Shown: in pieces, positions 55,290 through 64,000 of the stretch | Layout of the letters: the number at the start of each line of letters is the position of its first letter | How positions within the stretch are numbered: the first letter of the stretch is position 1 | Assembly (NCBI RefSeq): GCF_018687715.1 | Contig: NC_056754.1 | Location: 13,972,501-14,036,500, forward strand | Origin: Carya illinoinensis | Taxonomy: Eukaryota; Streptophyta; Magnoliopsida; Fagales; Juglandaceae | DNA length: 64,000 nt | Reading direction: 5' to 3' | Program-made: the position numbers and the translations under genes | The notes under the pieces: model-generated | What the model was told of the DNA's origin: nothing | Seen by the model: the letters and a program-made list of their open reading frames with translations, nothing else | The model's database searches: none

Positions 55290-56546
55290 GCTTACATGGT
55301 TGGTGAAGCACCATGTCGACCAAAGTCACCCGAGCTGGCATGATTTACCAGATAATGAGAAGGAAGAGTTGATTGCTCGTGTTTGGGTAATATAACACAA
55401 ACTCATACCAGCACATGTTCCAGTGTATTTTTAGTTATTATTTGTGTTACCAGATAATTAATGTGTTTGTGGTTTGTCTCTAGGCCAACTTCGTACTTGA
55501 CTGGATGAAGAAGAATCACCGCAATACAGTAACGAAGACACTTAGGAAGAGGTTCAATCAAATTCGGTATGAACTTCACAAAATAGACAAGAGTTACAAG
55601 ACGAATGAATAAGCTCTTGCGAATGTGCCAAAGTTGGTGACACCAGCTACTTGGGTGAAGTTATGCGCTCGATGGTCAAGCGCGGAATTTAGGGTAAGTC
55701 TAATCGATGCTGATTGTGCTATTTTTTATATGTTTATGATCTAGTTGTGTTAATACAAGTCTGTGAGTTATAGATGATATCTGAGAAAAATAAAAGTAAT
55801 AGAGCGAAGCAACAAACAAACCACACGGCTGGACGAACCTCCTTCGTAAGACTAATGCAAATGACGGTACGAATTTTATTCAGATTTGTACATGTTATTT
55901 GCTTATTTTAACCAACAAATGTAGGAAGTAACATATTATTTGCTAATTTTAACCGACAAATGGTATTAATCCCTGCTTGTATTTGTAGTCTGAGAGTGAT
56001 GAGCACCTTATTGATTTCTTTAAAGAAGTGAGGTGGAGTAAGAAGAAGGGTAAATTTGTGACTCCAGCGACGGAAGAGAAACATGTGAGTGACTTTGAAT
56101 GAATCCGTGTCTTCGTATTATTTACCTTGTAGTTTTGAATGAATCCATGTGTACATATTAACATGTGATTTCACTTCCTTGAATAGAATGAAATGGGTGC
56201 CAAGTACTCTAAGTTAGAGCTTGAGAAGCAGACTAAAGATGTTGCTGCATCAATCTTTAGGGAGGTACTAGGCCACAGGCCAGGGTATGCAAGGGGGTTG
56301 GGGGAGATGGTTATCCCCGAGTCATCTAGATAGAACACTGTAGAAAAATTTATAGCATTAACAGAACGTGTAGAGAGGCATGAGAAGGATGCTGAGTATT
56401 ACAAGAATCAATTGGAAGAATTACGGGAGAATGTAGAGAAAGTGTTGGCGAAGCAAGCTGAGTGCGACAAATTATTAAGTTCATACATGGAATCACAGAG
56501 GCAAACCCAAGGAGAGTCTCATAGAGAAACTCAAGAACCTGCATAG
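55290..56546 (+). pseudogene. En/Spm-type CACTA ORF (Transposase_24-like), five exons
   Basis: Exons with GT...AG borders: 55290-55386, 55484-55693, 55774-55866, 55989-56084 and 56187-56546. The reading includes 'KKNHRNTVTKTLRKRF', 'SKSNRAKQQ'-like and 'TNHTAGRTSFVRLM', 'FFKEVRWSKKKGKFVTPA' and 'GHRPGYARGLGEMVIP', then a coiled-coil-like tail (ERVERHEKDAEYYKNQLEEL). The HTAG...SF, KKG.FV and GY.RGLG pattern is that of the plant En/Spm-associated family (Pfam PF03004). In-frame stops occur in exon 2 (about 55609) and exon 5 (about 56328). Upstream exons were not found. Such proteins are thought to bind subterminal repeats and assist transposition. Confidence 0.7.
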
Positions 56547-58251
56547 GCAGTTCCATTTTTAGTCAATAAGTTTTTTGTGCGTTTTTTGTATGACTTTGGT
56601 TTCTGTAGGCTGGGACCAAATCAAGAAGTGAAAAAGGTGCATATCTATGATTCTCTAACCTTATATATATATATATCTAAAATATTAATTAGTCCCCCTA
56701 AATATTGCTCTTTTTCTTATCATATCACAGAATTACATGTTTTTTGTGATTTTCTAAGTACCTCAATGATTAATATGACTTACATGATAGGATGGAACCA
56801 TCACGTCATCTAATACTCATGGACTATCTACAAGTAAAGATAGATGCATTCTTTAGATATTGAGAGGAAGCTACTTTAATCAAATGGATCTTCAAGACAG
56901 TTGCAGTTGTATACTTTTGTTTTTTCTCCCATCTTTGCACATAGAGTTATAAAACTTACCTCTCTGAACTAATTCTTTATTTATAAACTTATAGTGCACA
57001 TCTTTTGACCTTTCGAGATTCCTACCATTATTAAGGTTATTTATATATAGTTGTTAGAGAGTAAAAATATGATAGACCCAAATGGCTAATGTTAGTCCAT
57101 TCATAAAATTTGATTACTTATACACACTTAGAAAAGCATTGTGCATTTCAAAACATAGAAGAAAGAATTTGCTATATAAAAATTATTACTACCACAATTT
57201 TTGTGTTAAGCTCTTTTTTATGTGAGTGAGATGTGATATGAGTAGAATTATGACCATGTACAGATTTTTATCATGGGTAAGGAATTTATGAAATAGGTAG
57301 GCTAAAATATAATGATACGTTTACCCCACAATTTCTCTTATTTATCAATATATATATATATATATATAATGATATGGGTATACATTATATTTTAGTTTTG
57401 GAAGTCCTTTCCTAATTTTGTAGTTGCAATTTAAATTTCTGTTGGGCTTTGGAAACTAAAGAAAAATTTGTGAATCTAAATTTGTGCAGCTTTGAGATCA
57501 ATGAAGGAGGCTTCCAGTTTTCAGATGAAGAGGTATACCTTTAGGTTTTGAGATGAAGAAGGCAGCTTCCATGATGATCAAGACTTGCTTAGGAAATCCT
57601 TGTTATACAATAAAGTTGAAGAGTACACAAGTAAACTTACATTGATCCATTAATGTGGGATGTTGGGTTGAATTTCAAATAGTACATTTTATGATGAATG
57701 AATAATATATTGATAAATGTTGGGGATATTTGAAACATCTATATCATGTAAACGATTAATTCATGATATTGTATGCTTATTAGGGAATATGTTGATCTAT
57801 TATATGCGTTGGCTATTGTATCTAATGGGGGACTACAGGTGTTTAAAAAAAAAAAAAAAAAAAAGAGGTTGAAATGGTAAATAATTGTAAATTGGAGAAT
57901 TAAACAGAAAAAATTTTTGCGGCAACTTATAGTCACAGCTAATAACCTATTTTGGCAACAATTTGTCGTTGCAGAAACCAATTTGTCGCCACAAAAAACT
58001 AATTCTACTCCGATATTAACAGCTTACATAAAATCTTTTCCGACGCACTATTAGAGTTTTTGCGGCCACCATTTTGTCGCCGCTAAAATGTATTTTGCGC
58101 TATAGTAACTCGCGCCGTAAATTTTTTTTCCTCACTCAACAATTACGACGAAATACCGGTAGGGGATAATAGTCACAAAAACTTATTTGCAGCGACGTAT
58201 AGACTTTGCGGCGATATAGGGTCGCCGAAAATGGTGACTTTTCTTGTAGTG

Positions 58252-58650
58252 TCCCCTCCAATTGCAAAAGTAAGGGCCCATGACAAAAGAATAACTGTGA
58301 ATACAGCCAACCCAACTGTTGATCTGACAACATCTACAAGATGTAATGTTTATTAATACAACCAAAACGGAAATACAACGTAGAAGTGTCAACAAAAAAG
58401 AGGAAAGAAACATAAAGAAAATAGCAGTTTTTGTATAACTTTTATTTTTTAATACATGGGGAGAGAGGTTCATACTTGGTTCTTCCATTTGGAGATCAAG
58501 CCTTATACCATCTGGTCCAAAGGACCTTGGCAGTTTTTGTATAACCGAGTTGCTTGGAATGTGTTGTAAAATGTATATTTTAGTTAGATGGATGTGGGTA
58601 ATTGACATATGTGTCCGACAGGAAAAAAAAATACATAAATTATATTGAAT
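58252..58650 (-). pseudogene. Gene X fragment, second locus, left-hand piece
   Basis: 58252-58343 continues gene X after the CACTA element, matching about 7069-7160 ('ccaattgcaaaagtaagg', 'acaacatctacaag'). Beyond 58345 no match to 7160-7213 is seen. A 141-codon minus frame (58608-58183) spans the junction and is probably fortuitous. Confidence 0.5.
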
Positions 58651-58651
58651 T

Positions 58652-59929
58652 TGTTGCTCAGATGACTAACACAAGAGGTGAGTGAATTGAGTTGTATTTA
58701 AAAATTAACAATTATAAATCAAATACACAATATAAAATATAAACAAAATATGAAACAACAATAAATATAAAGAGTAAGAGTAAGAGTAAGAGAAAAGCAA
58801 ACTCAGTATGTTAACGAGGTTCGGTCCCACTGCCTACATCCTCGCCTCAAGCTACCCCTTGAGGATCCCTAAATTCACTATTCAACTTCATTCAGGTGGA
58901 AATAGAAGCCTATTATACTTTTGGAAAACACCGCTACAAAGGATTCGTGTAGAACACCCTCTACACTTGCAATCACCTTATACGTGGTCATTCAACTATT
59001 CCCTGTGTAGAACACTTTCTACACGCACAAGAGTTATAACACTCTCTTACAGATACAAGAGCTAATAGTGGGTAGGTTATCAGAGAATACTCATCAATGA
59101 GTGAAATAAAAACAATAGAGCGCAAACTATATCTTTCTCAAAAAGAACAAGGGTTAAGGCTCAATACTTAGAGAAGAGAGAATGAAAGCTTTGAATGAAT
59201 GTTGTACGCTCTTGAGGTTGTGAATTTGAATCTCTCAAATGATCTATTTATAAGCATATGAGACTTCATATTCAAATTTAAAAAGATTCACATGTCAAAG
59301 ACAACATCATTCACTTTTCAAAAAATTCAAATAAAAATTTTTTCTTTTTCATTTGTCAAAGAGAATATCATTTACTTTTCAAAAATTTCAAACATAATCT
59401 TTTTACTTTTCACATATGACAAAAGGAGTACACTTTATTTTTCAATTTTTTCAAACAAAATCATTTACCTTTCGCATAAGTCAAAAAAAGTATCAATCAC
59501 TTTTGAAAATATTCAAATAAAGCATACACATGTGAAAAATGACAATCAATCATTTTTAATATTTTCAAAATTCAAACCTTTAATCATATCATGCAAATAT
59601 GAAAGATGACAATAAATCATCTTTCAAAATTTTTAAATTTAATTTTTAAAATATTCGTGCACATGTGAAAAATGTATTTTAATGTTCTATGATAAAATAT
59701 TAATTTTGAGCCTTAATCCTAATTTTGAATTTTTAAGAGATTTACAACATTACTCTATGACTTTAATGTGAACTTGTTCCCTTCTTGCTTATGCTTGGTT
59801 CCTTGATGTGCTTGACTCTATTGTATAGACAACTTGAATTTAAGACTCATTTATTCTTTGAATTCATTTGTTATCATCAAAATCCATGTGTAGATATATA
59901 ATTACATGAACCTTAAAATCTTGGGTTCA
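58652..59929 (-). repeat. 3' LTR of a Ty1/Copia element
   Basis: On the plus strand it runs from TGTTGCTCAG to TTGGGTTCA; on the minus strand that is TGAACCC...GAGCAACA. A purine-rich tract, AAAATGGGAGATTAT (59944-59930), lies just inside, as a polypurine tract should. 'acgaggttcggtcccactg' (58815) is typical of plant LTRs. The partner LTR lies beyond the right edge, so age and left target duplication cannot be read. Confidence 0.65.
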
Positions 59930-60461
59930 ATAATCTCCCATTTTTTATGATAACAAATACTTAATAGAACCTGAAGCATGTATTAATACTTAAGCTCCTC
60001 CTAAGAATGTACGTTAGTGTTTCAAGCAAAAGTATAAATATAATTCCAAGCATACATAACAAGTTTAGCAATTCAAACAATGTTAATGTTCTAGTCTAAA
60101 ATTTTTCCCCTTTTAACATCATCAAAAATGATCCGCATCAAGTAAATGGATTAAGGAAAATGGTGTGTTAGTAGAAACTGTAAATAGTTGAAAAATTGGA
60201 GCCGCCCGTGACCCGACAAGTGTGGCTGGAGATTTTAAAAATCGTCTGATGTTGTTGAAAAAATGATCATTTTCATCCATTGGATACTAAAAAGAAATCA
60301 CATTGATCATTGACTTAGATGATAGCTTGTCTTGTTCTTTATGCTATCTCTATAAAATCAGTCTTAAAATTCATCCAATCCACAACAAATCGTATTCTCG
60401 TTTCTATAACTCATCTGCATCCATTCAACATTCTCGCTTTAAGCTTTCAATTCTTTTCTCA

Positions 60462-60962
60462 ATGGCTCATTCTTCTAATATTCTTCTGGATTCATCTGTA
60501 AGGTATTCTACACCTCAATCTCCTGTCCTTTCTGCAGCTACCATTGGTGCCATGTTGCAGTAATAGAATAATAATTTTGCTAATAAGTCAGACTTCGATG
60601 CTATCTACGACTTTGTGAGTCTCGGGACTCGCTACTCCTCCTCTATAGTTGCTTTTTCCCAGCGGCTACAAGTCAGAAATCATGAGGTTGAAAAACTTAA
60701 AGAAGAAATTGTTATACTTTAGCGAATTGTTCAAGAGTCTCACATAAGGGAATGAATCATTCGGGAGAAGAATAAACAGTTGAAATTCCTATTGGATTCT
60801 TCATTCCACTTGCCAGTTCCCATGGATAGGGATGACATGATATTGTATAAAAAGAATGAGCGTCTCAAATATGAGGCTAAGAACCTCAAGTTTATGAAAA
60901 AGTATTTAAAAAATCTCTCTATTTTTATTGACTCTGGTCTATTTCTTAAGAGATATTCATAA
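60462..60962 (+). pseudogene. Antisense ORF between pol and LTR of the Copia element
   Basis: One plus-strand frame runs from MAHSSNILLDSS (60462) to KRYS-stop (60960-60962), broken only by stops at 60561, about 60720 and about 60753. The reading has heptad-like charged stretches (NHEVEKLKEEIVIL; YKKNERLKYEAKNLKF) suggesting a coiled coil. It is opposite to pol. I recognise no family. Its place and orientation mirror the antisense gene in the Gypsy element at 17670-20662. Confidence 0.5.
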
Positions 60963-60969
60963 CATACAT

Positions 60970-61680
60970 CATATATATTTCTCTTCTAATCGTATATAAT
61001 CTATATTCGAGTAAAGGTTTTGTGAAAATATCTGCTAACTGATCGTGTATATTTGTGAACTCTATTACTATATCTCATTTCTGTACATGATTTCGAAGAA
61101 AATGATATCTTATTTCAATATGTTTAGTTCTAGAATGTTGTATTGGATTTTTTGAAAGATTTCTAGCACTTAAATTATCACATTTGATTGGAATGTGATT
61201 ATACATGAATTTAAAATCTTCAAGTTGTTTCTTCATGTAAAGAACTTGAGCACAACAACTACCCGCAGCAACATATTCTGCCTCAGCAGTAGATAAAGCA
61301 ACATAATTTTACTTTTTACTAAACCAGGAAACTAGTGCATGACCTAAGAAATGACATGCTCCACTAGTACTTTTTCGATCAATTTTTCAACCAGCATAAT
61401 CTGCATCTGTATAGCTGATTAGATCGAAAGATGTGTACTTAAGGTACCATAACTCTAGGTCAACTGTACCACTAAGATATCTAAAAATGCGTTTAACTGC
61501 AATTAAATGAGATTCTTTTGGAGATGATTGAAAACGTGCACGTAAGCACACACTAAACATAATATTTGGTCTACTGGCTATCAAATATAATAAATTACTA
61601 ATCATACCTCGATATATCTTCGAGTCAACTGGCTTGCCGGTTTCATCTTTATCAAGTTTTATGGATGGGCTCATTGGTGT
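60970..61680 (-). pseudogene. Copia RNase H domain
   Basis: On the minus strand 'PVDSKIYRGMISNLLYLIASRPNI' (from 61674) leads to 'SYTDADYAG' (catalytic D), 'STSGACHFLG', 'ALSTAEAEYVAA' (catalytic E/D segment) and 'DQLADIFTKPL' near 60985, the standard end of Copia pol. In-frame stops occur, for example after YAG (61387). Confidence 0.8.
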
Positions 61681-62640
61681 TCCAATTTCCTTAGTACCTT
61701 TTATCCCAAACTTATTGAATAATTCCTTAATATATTTTGATTAATTGATGAATGTTTGACTTTTTGATTGCTTATTTTGCAATCCGAGAAAGAATGTAAG
61801 TTCTCCTATCATGCTCATTTCAAATTCTTCCTACATAATCTTAGCAAGAATTTGGCACATATTTTCATTACTAGTATCGAATATTATATCATCAATATAA
61901 ATCTGAATTAAAAGAATATCATCATTTTCGTGTTTAATGAAAAAAGTTGTGTCGATTTTTCCTCTTGAAAAACTTTTTTTAATCAAGAAACCATTGAGTC
62001 TCTCATACCAAGCTCTAGGAGCTTGTTTGAGTCCATATAGTATTTTTGTGAGTTTGAAAATATGATTTGGAGAAATATGATTTTCAACACTTGGAGGTTG
62101 CTCAACATATACCTCTTAATTTATAAAACCATTTAAGAAAGCACTTTTAACATCCATTTGAAAAAGTTTGAAATCTTTATAACAAGCATATGCAAGTAGA
62201 ATTCGAATAGTTTCTAATCTTGCAACTGATGCATATGTCTGATCATAATTGATTTATTCTTCTTGATTAAAACCTTGGGCAACAAGTTGAGCCTTATTTT
62301 TAGTAATGACTCCGGACTCATCTTTCTTGTTTCTAAAACCTTATTTTGTTCCAATAATAGTATGATTTTTGGGTCTAAGAACAAGTGTCAAAACATCATT
62401 TCTTTCAAACTGATTCAGCTCTTTTTGCATAGCTAAAATCCAAGATTCATCAAGAAGTGTTTCATCAATAGTTTTAGGTTCAATCTAAGATAGAGAAGCA
62501 ATATAATTGCAAATATTTCTAAGAAATGACCGAGTACTTACACCTCGTGAAGGTTCTCCCAGAATTTGTTCCACCGGATGATCTTTCACAAATTTCTACT
62601 GTTTGGTTACATCTTGTATTAAATTTTGATAATCTTTCCT
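61681..62640 (-). pseudogene. Copia reverse transcriptase domain
   Basis: Read on the minus strand, the polymerase motif IYIDDIIF lies at about 61905-61882, followed by 'EEFEMSMIGELTFFLGLQ' (61830-61775). Upstream parts such as 'KTYASVARLETIRILLAYA'-type sequence are recognisable near 62170-62260. Stops interrupt it in several places. Confidence 0.75.
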
Positions 62641-62652
62641 GGTGTCTCCATG

Positions 62653-64000
62653 TTAGACTTTCTCTATTGTGTTCTTTTTGTTAAAATTGAGATTTTTTGT
62701 GTTATATATACCTCTTGTTTCTTCATTAACGGTTTTCTTGGAGAGTAGAGAATTAGATTCATCAAATACTAGATGCATAGATTCTTGTACAGTCAAAATC
62801 TTTTTATTAAATACTTTATAAGTTTTACTATTAGTAAAATATTGGAGAAAGATACCTTCTTCAGATTTTGTATCAAATTTGCCTAAATTATACCTGTCAT
62901 TCAAAATAAAATATTTGCATACAAATACATGAAAGTAACTAATGTTGGGTTTTTTCTCATTCCAAAGCTCATAGGGGGTTTTATCTAGTTTAGACCTTAG
63001 CATAACTCTATTTATAACATAACATGCAGTACTTACTGCTTCCGTCCAAAAGTAATTAGAGAAGTTGTTCTCATTGAGCATTGTTCTTGCCATCTTTTGA
63101 AGAGATCTATTTTTTTTCTTTACTAACCCATTTTGTTGAAGAGTTCGAGAAGTAGAAAAATTATGTACAAAATCATTTTCATCACAAAAAATTTCATATT
63201 TTTATCAACAAACTATTTTCCCTTATCACTTTGGATAGTTGAAATAGTATAACTCTTTTCACTTTGAATTCTCTTGCATAACTTGGTAAATGCATTACTT
63301 GCAATGTTTTGAATACTGTACCGGATGCCGTATCGATCAAGGCACTTGAACGAAATATTTCGGTACTGGTACCATTTCGGAATAGTTGATATATGAATAA
63401 ATTATATATATAAATATATATTAATTATATTCCAAAATAATAGTCTATATACGAATAAATTATACATAAATACATATATATAAAAATTATAAATAGTCTG
63501 ATCTGAATTAGGGATAAAAAAAATGAGCTTGTAGTTGGACAAAAGGAAAAAAAGAAAAGAAAAGTCAAGGCTGAAATACCAGCCAATACAGGACCGGTAC
63601 AAGCTGAAATATCGGCCAGTACGACCAGTCGGCCGGTATTCGGACCGGTACGAAATAGGTAAAATTTCTGTATTGGACCAATGGCCAGTACGGTACAGTA
63701 TGAAATTTAAAACACTGATTATGTTCCTCATCTTTATAAACAAGAAAGATGACCCAAGTATATCTAGAGAAATCATCAACAATAACAAATGCATAATATT
63801 TTCCTTATAAACTTGCAACTCTATTTAGTCCATAAAGATCCATGCGTATCAATTGTAGTGGTCTAGTAGTGGAAATATTGGAAATATATTTCTTAGTTTT
63901 AAAAAAATTTTTTATTTGTTTACCAAATTGGCATGCATCACAAATTTTATCGTTAAGAAAATTTGTATTTGGTAAACCTCTCACAAGATCATTTTTTAAA
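62653..64000 (-). pseudogene. Copia integrase, C-terminal part and core, interrupted
   Basis: The 146-codon stretch 63093-62653 starts MARTMLNENN and has 'FWTEAVSTACYVINRV', 'KTPYELW' and 'GKFDTKSEEGIFLQY', the GKF-D-K-S-EG-FLGY region after the Copia integrase core, and 'VFDESN'. Further upstream (63100-63290 and 63730-64000) the core is readable in pieces, including a 'GLVKKKN'-like segment. The N-terminus lies outside the window. A MITE splits the core at about 63300-63720. Confidence 0.75.
63300..63720. mobile_element. MITE inserted in the Copia integrase
   Basis: The ends 'aatgttttgaatactgtacc' and 'ggtacagtatg...aaaacact' are inverted relatives. The interior has several 'ggaccggtac' and 'gccggta' words. 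Integrase homology is read on both sides, so this is an insertion. Target duplication is unclear. Confidence 0.6.

Larger units (their letters stand above)
53202..58251 (+). mobile_element. CACTA element 2, inserted in gene X fragment
   Basis: The right end is CACTACAAGAAAAGTCACC on the opposite strand; the left end CCTACAAAAAAA is a worn version. TCC is duplicated at 53199-53201 and 58252-58254. Removing the element restores 'gacgctcccctccaatt' exactly as at 7058-7076. Subterminal repeats of the TTTGCGGC/TTGTCGCC type are seen at 53330-53480 and 57910-58230. It has a leader-like tract (53510-53690) and a five-exon ORF of the En/Spm-associated kind. Confidence 0.85.
58652..64000 (-). mobile_element. 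Ty1/Copia LTR retrotransposon, 3' part, decayed
   Basis: On the minus strand, from the right edge: integrase, reverse transcriptase, RNase H, non-coding part with an antisense ORF, polypurine tract, LTR. The integrase-before-RT order is that of Copia. The long LTR and the extra region behind pol fit the SIRE/Maximus-like group, but this is not certain. Stops and a MITE in integrase make it inactive. Confidence 0.8.

Overview
This window is plant nuclear DNA. It is AT-rich, its coding pieces have introns, and about two thirds of it is transposable elements. A dispersed MITE-like repeat that opens with TTAGATAGT and recurs at least five times resembles repeats I associate with the walnut order (Fagales, perhaps Juglandaceae). 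That placement is an inference; no gene here proves it.

The resident locus is a small tandem family of secreted peptide genes of the RALF (rapid alkalinization factor) type. Two copies are intact, at 1430-1828 and 44904-45299. Their signal and pro-regions are nearly the same, but their cysteine-bearing C-terminal parts differ strongly. The family's 5' module occurs five times (about 880, 9680, 38690, 39700 and 44330). One copy has lost its coding part to a large insertion and survives as a broken gene at 26462-26790; two others have no coding part. Fragments of an unidentified second gene (6770-9256; 52705-53201 plus 58252-58350) were duplicated in the same region.

Mobile elements, left to right: (1) an old Ty3/Gypsy element of the Tat type (11236-26031). 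Its gag-pol frame is full of stops. Behind pol it has a 5 x 77-bp tandem array and an antisense gene resembling the 'putative gypsy type transposon' family. Inside it sits a young, oppositely oriented, non-coding LTR element (20726-25206, target duplication TGAAG). (2) A Mutator-like element (28809-37321) with long terminal inverted repeats and a perfect 9-bp target duplication, carrying a four-exon FAR1-type transposase pseudogene. (3) Two CACTA elements. 47753-52548 (target duplication ATT) holds a captured pyruvate-kinase exon. 53202-58251 (target duplication TCC) holds a five-exon En/Spm-associated ORF. (4) The 3' part of a Ty1/Copia element on the minus strand (58652 to the right edge), with an antisense coiled-coil-like ORF between pol and the LTR. 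(5) TRIM-like and MITE insertions, several of which can be delimited by comparing duplicated flanks.

No tRNA, rRNA, CRISPR or bacterial-type operon is present. The only genes likely to be working are the two RALF-like peptides. Everything else that codes is TE-derived or broken. Boundaries come from reading and comparing the sequence by eye; family names come from recognised motifs.
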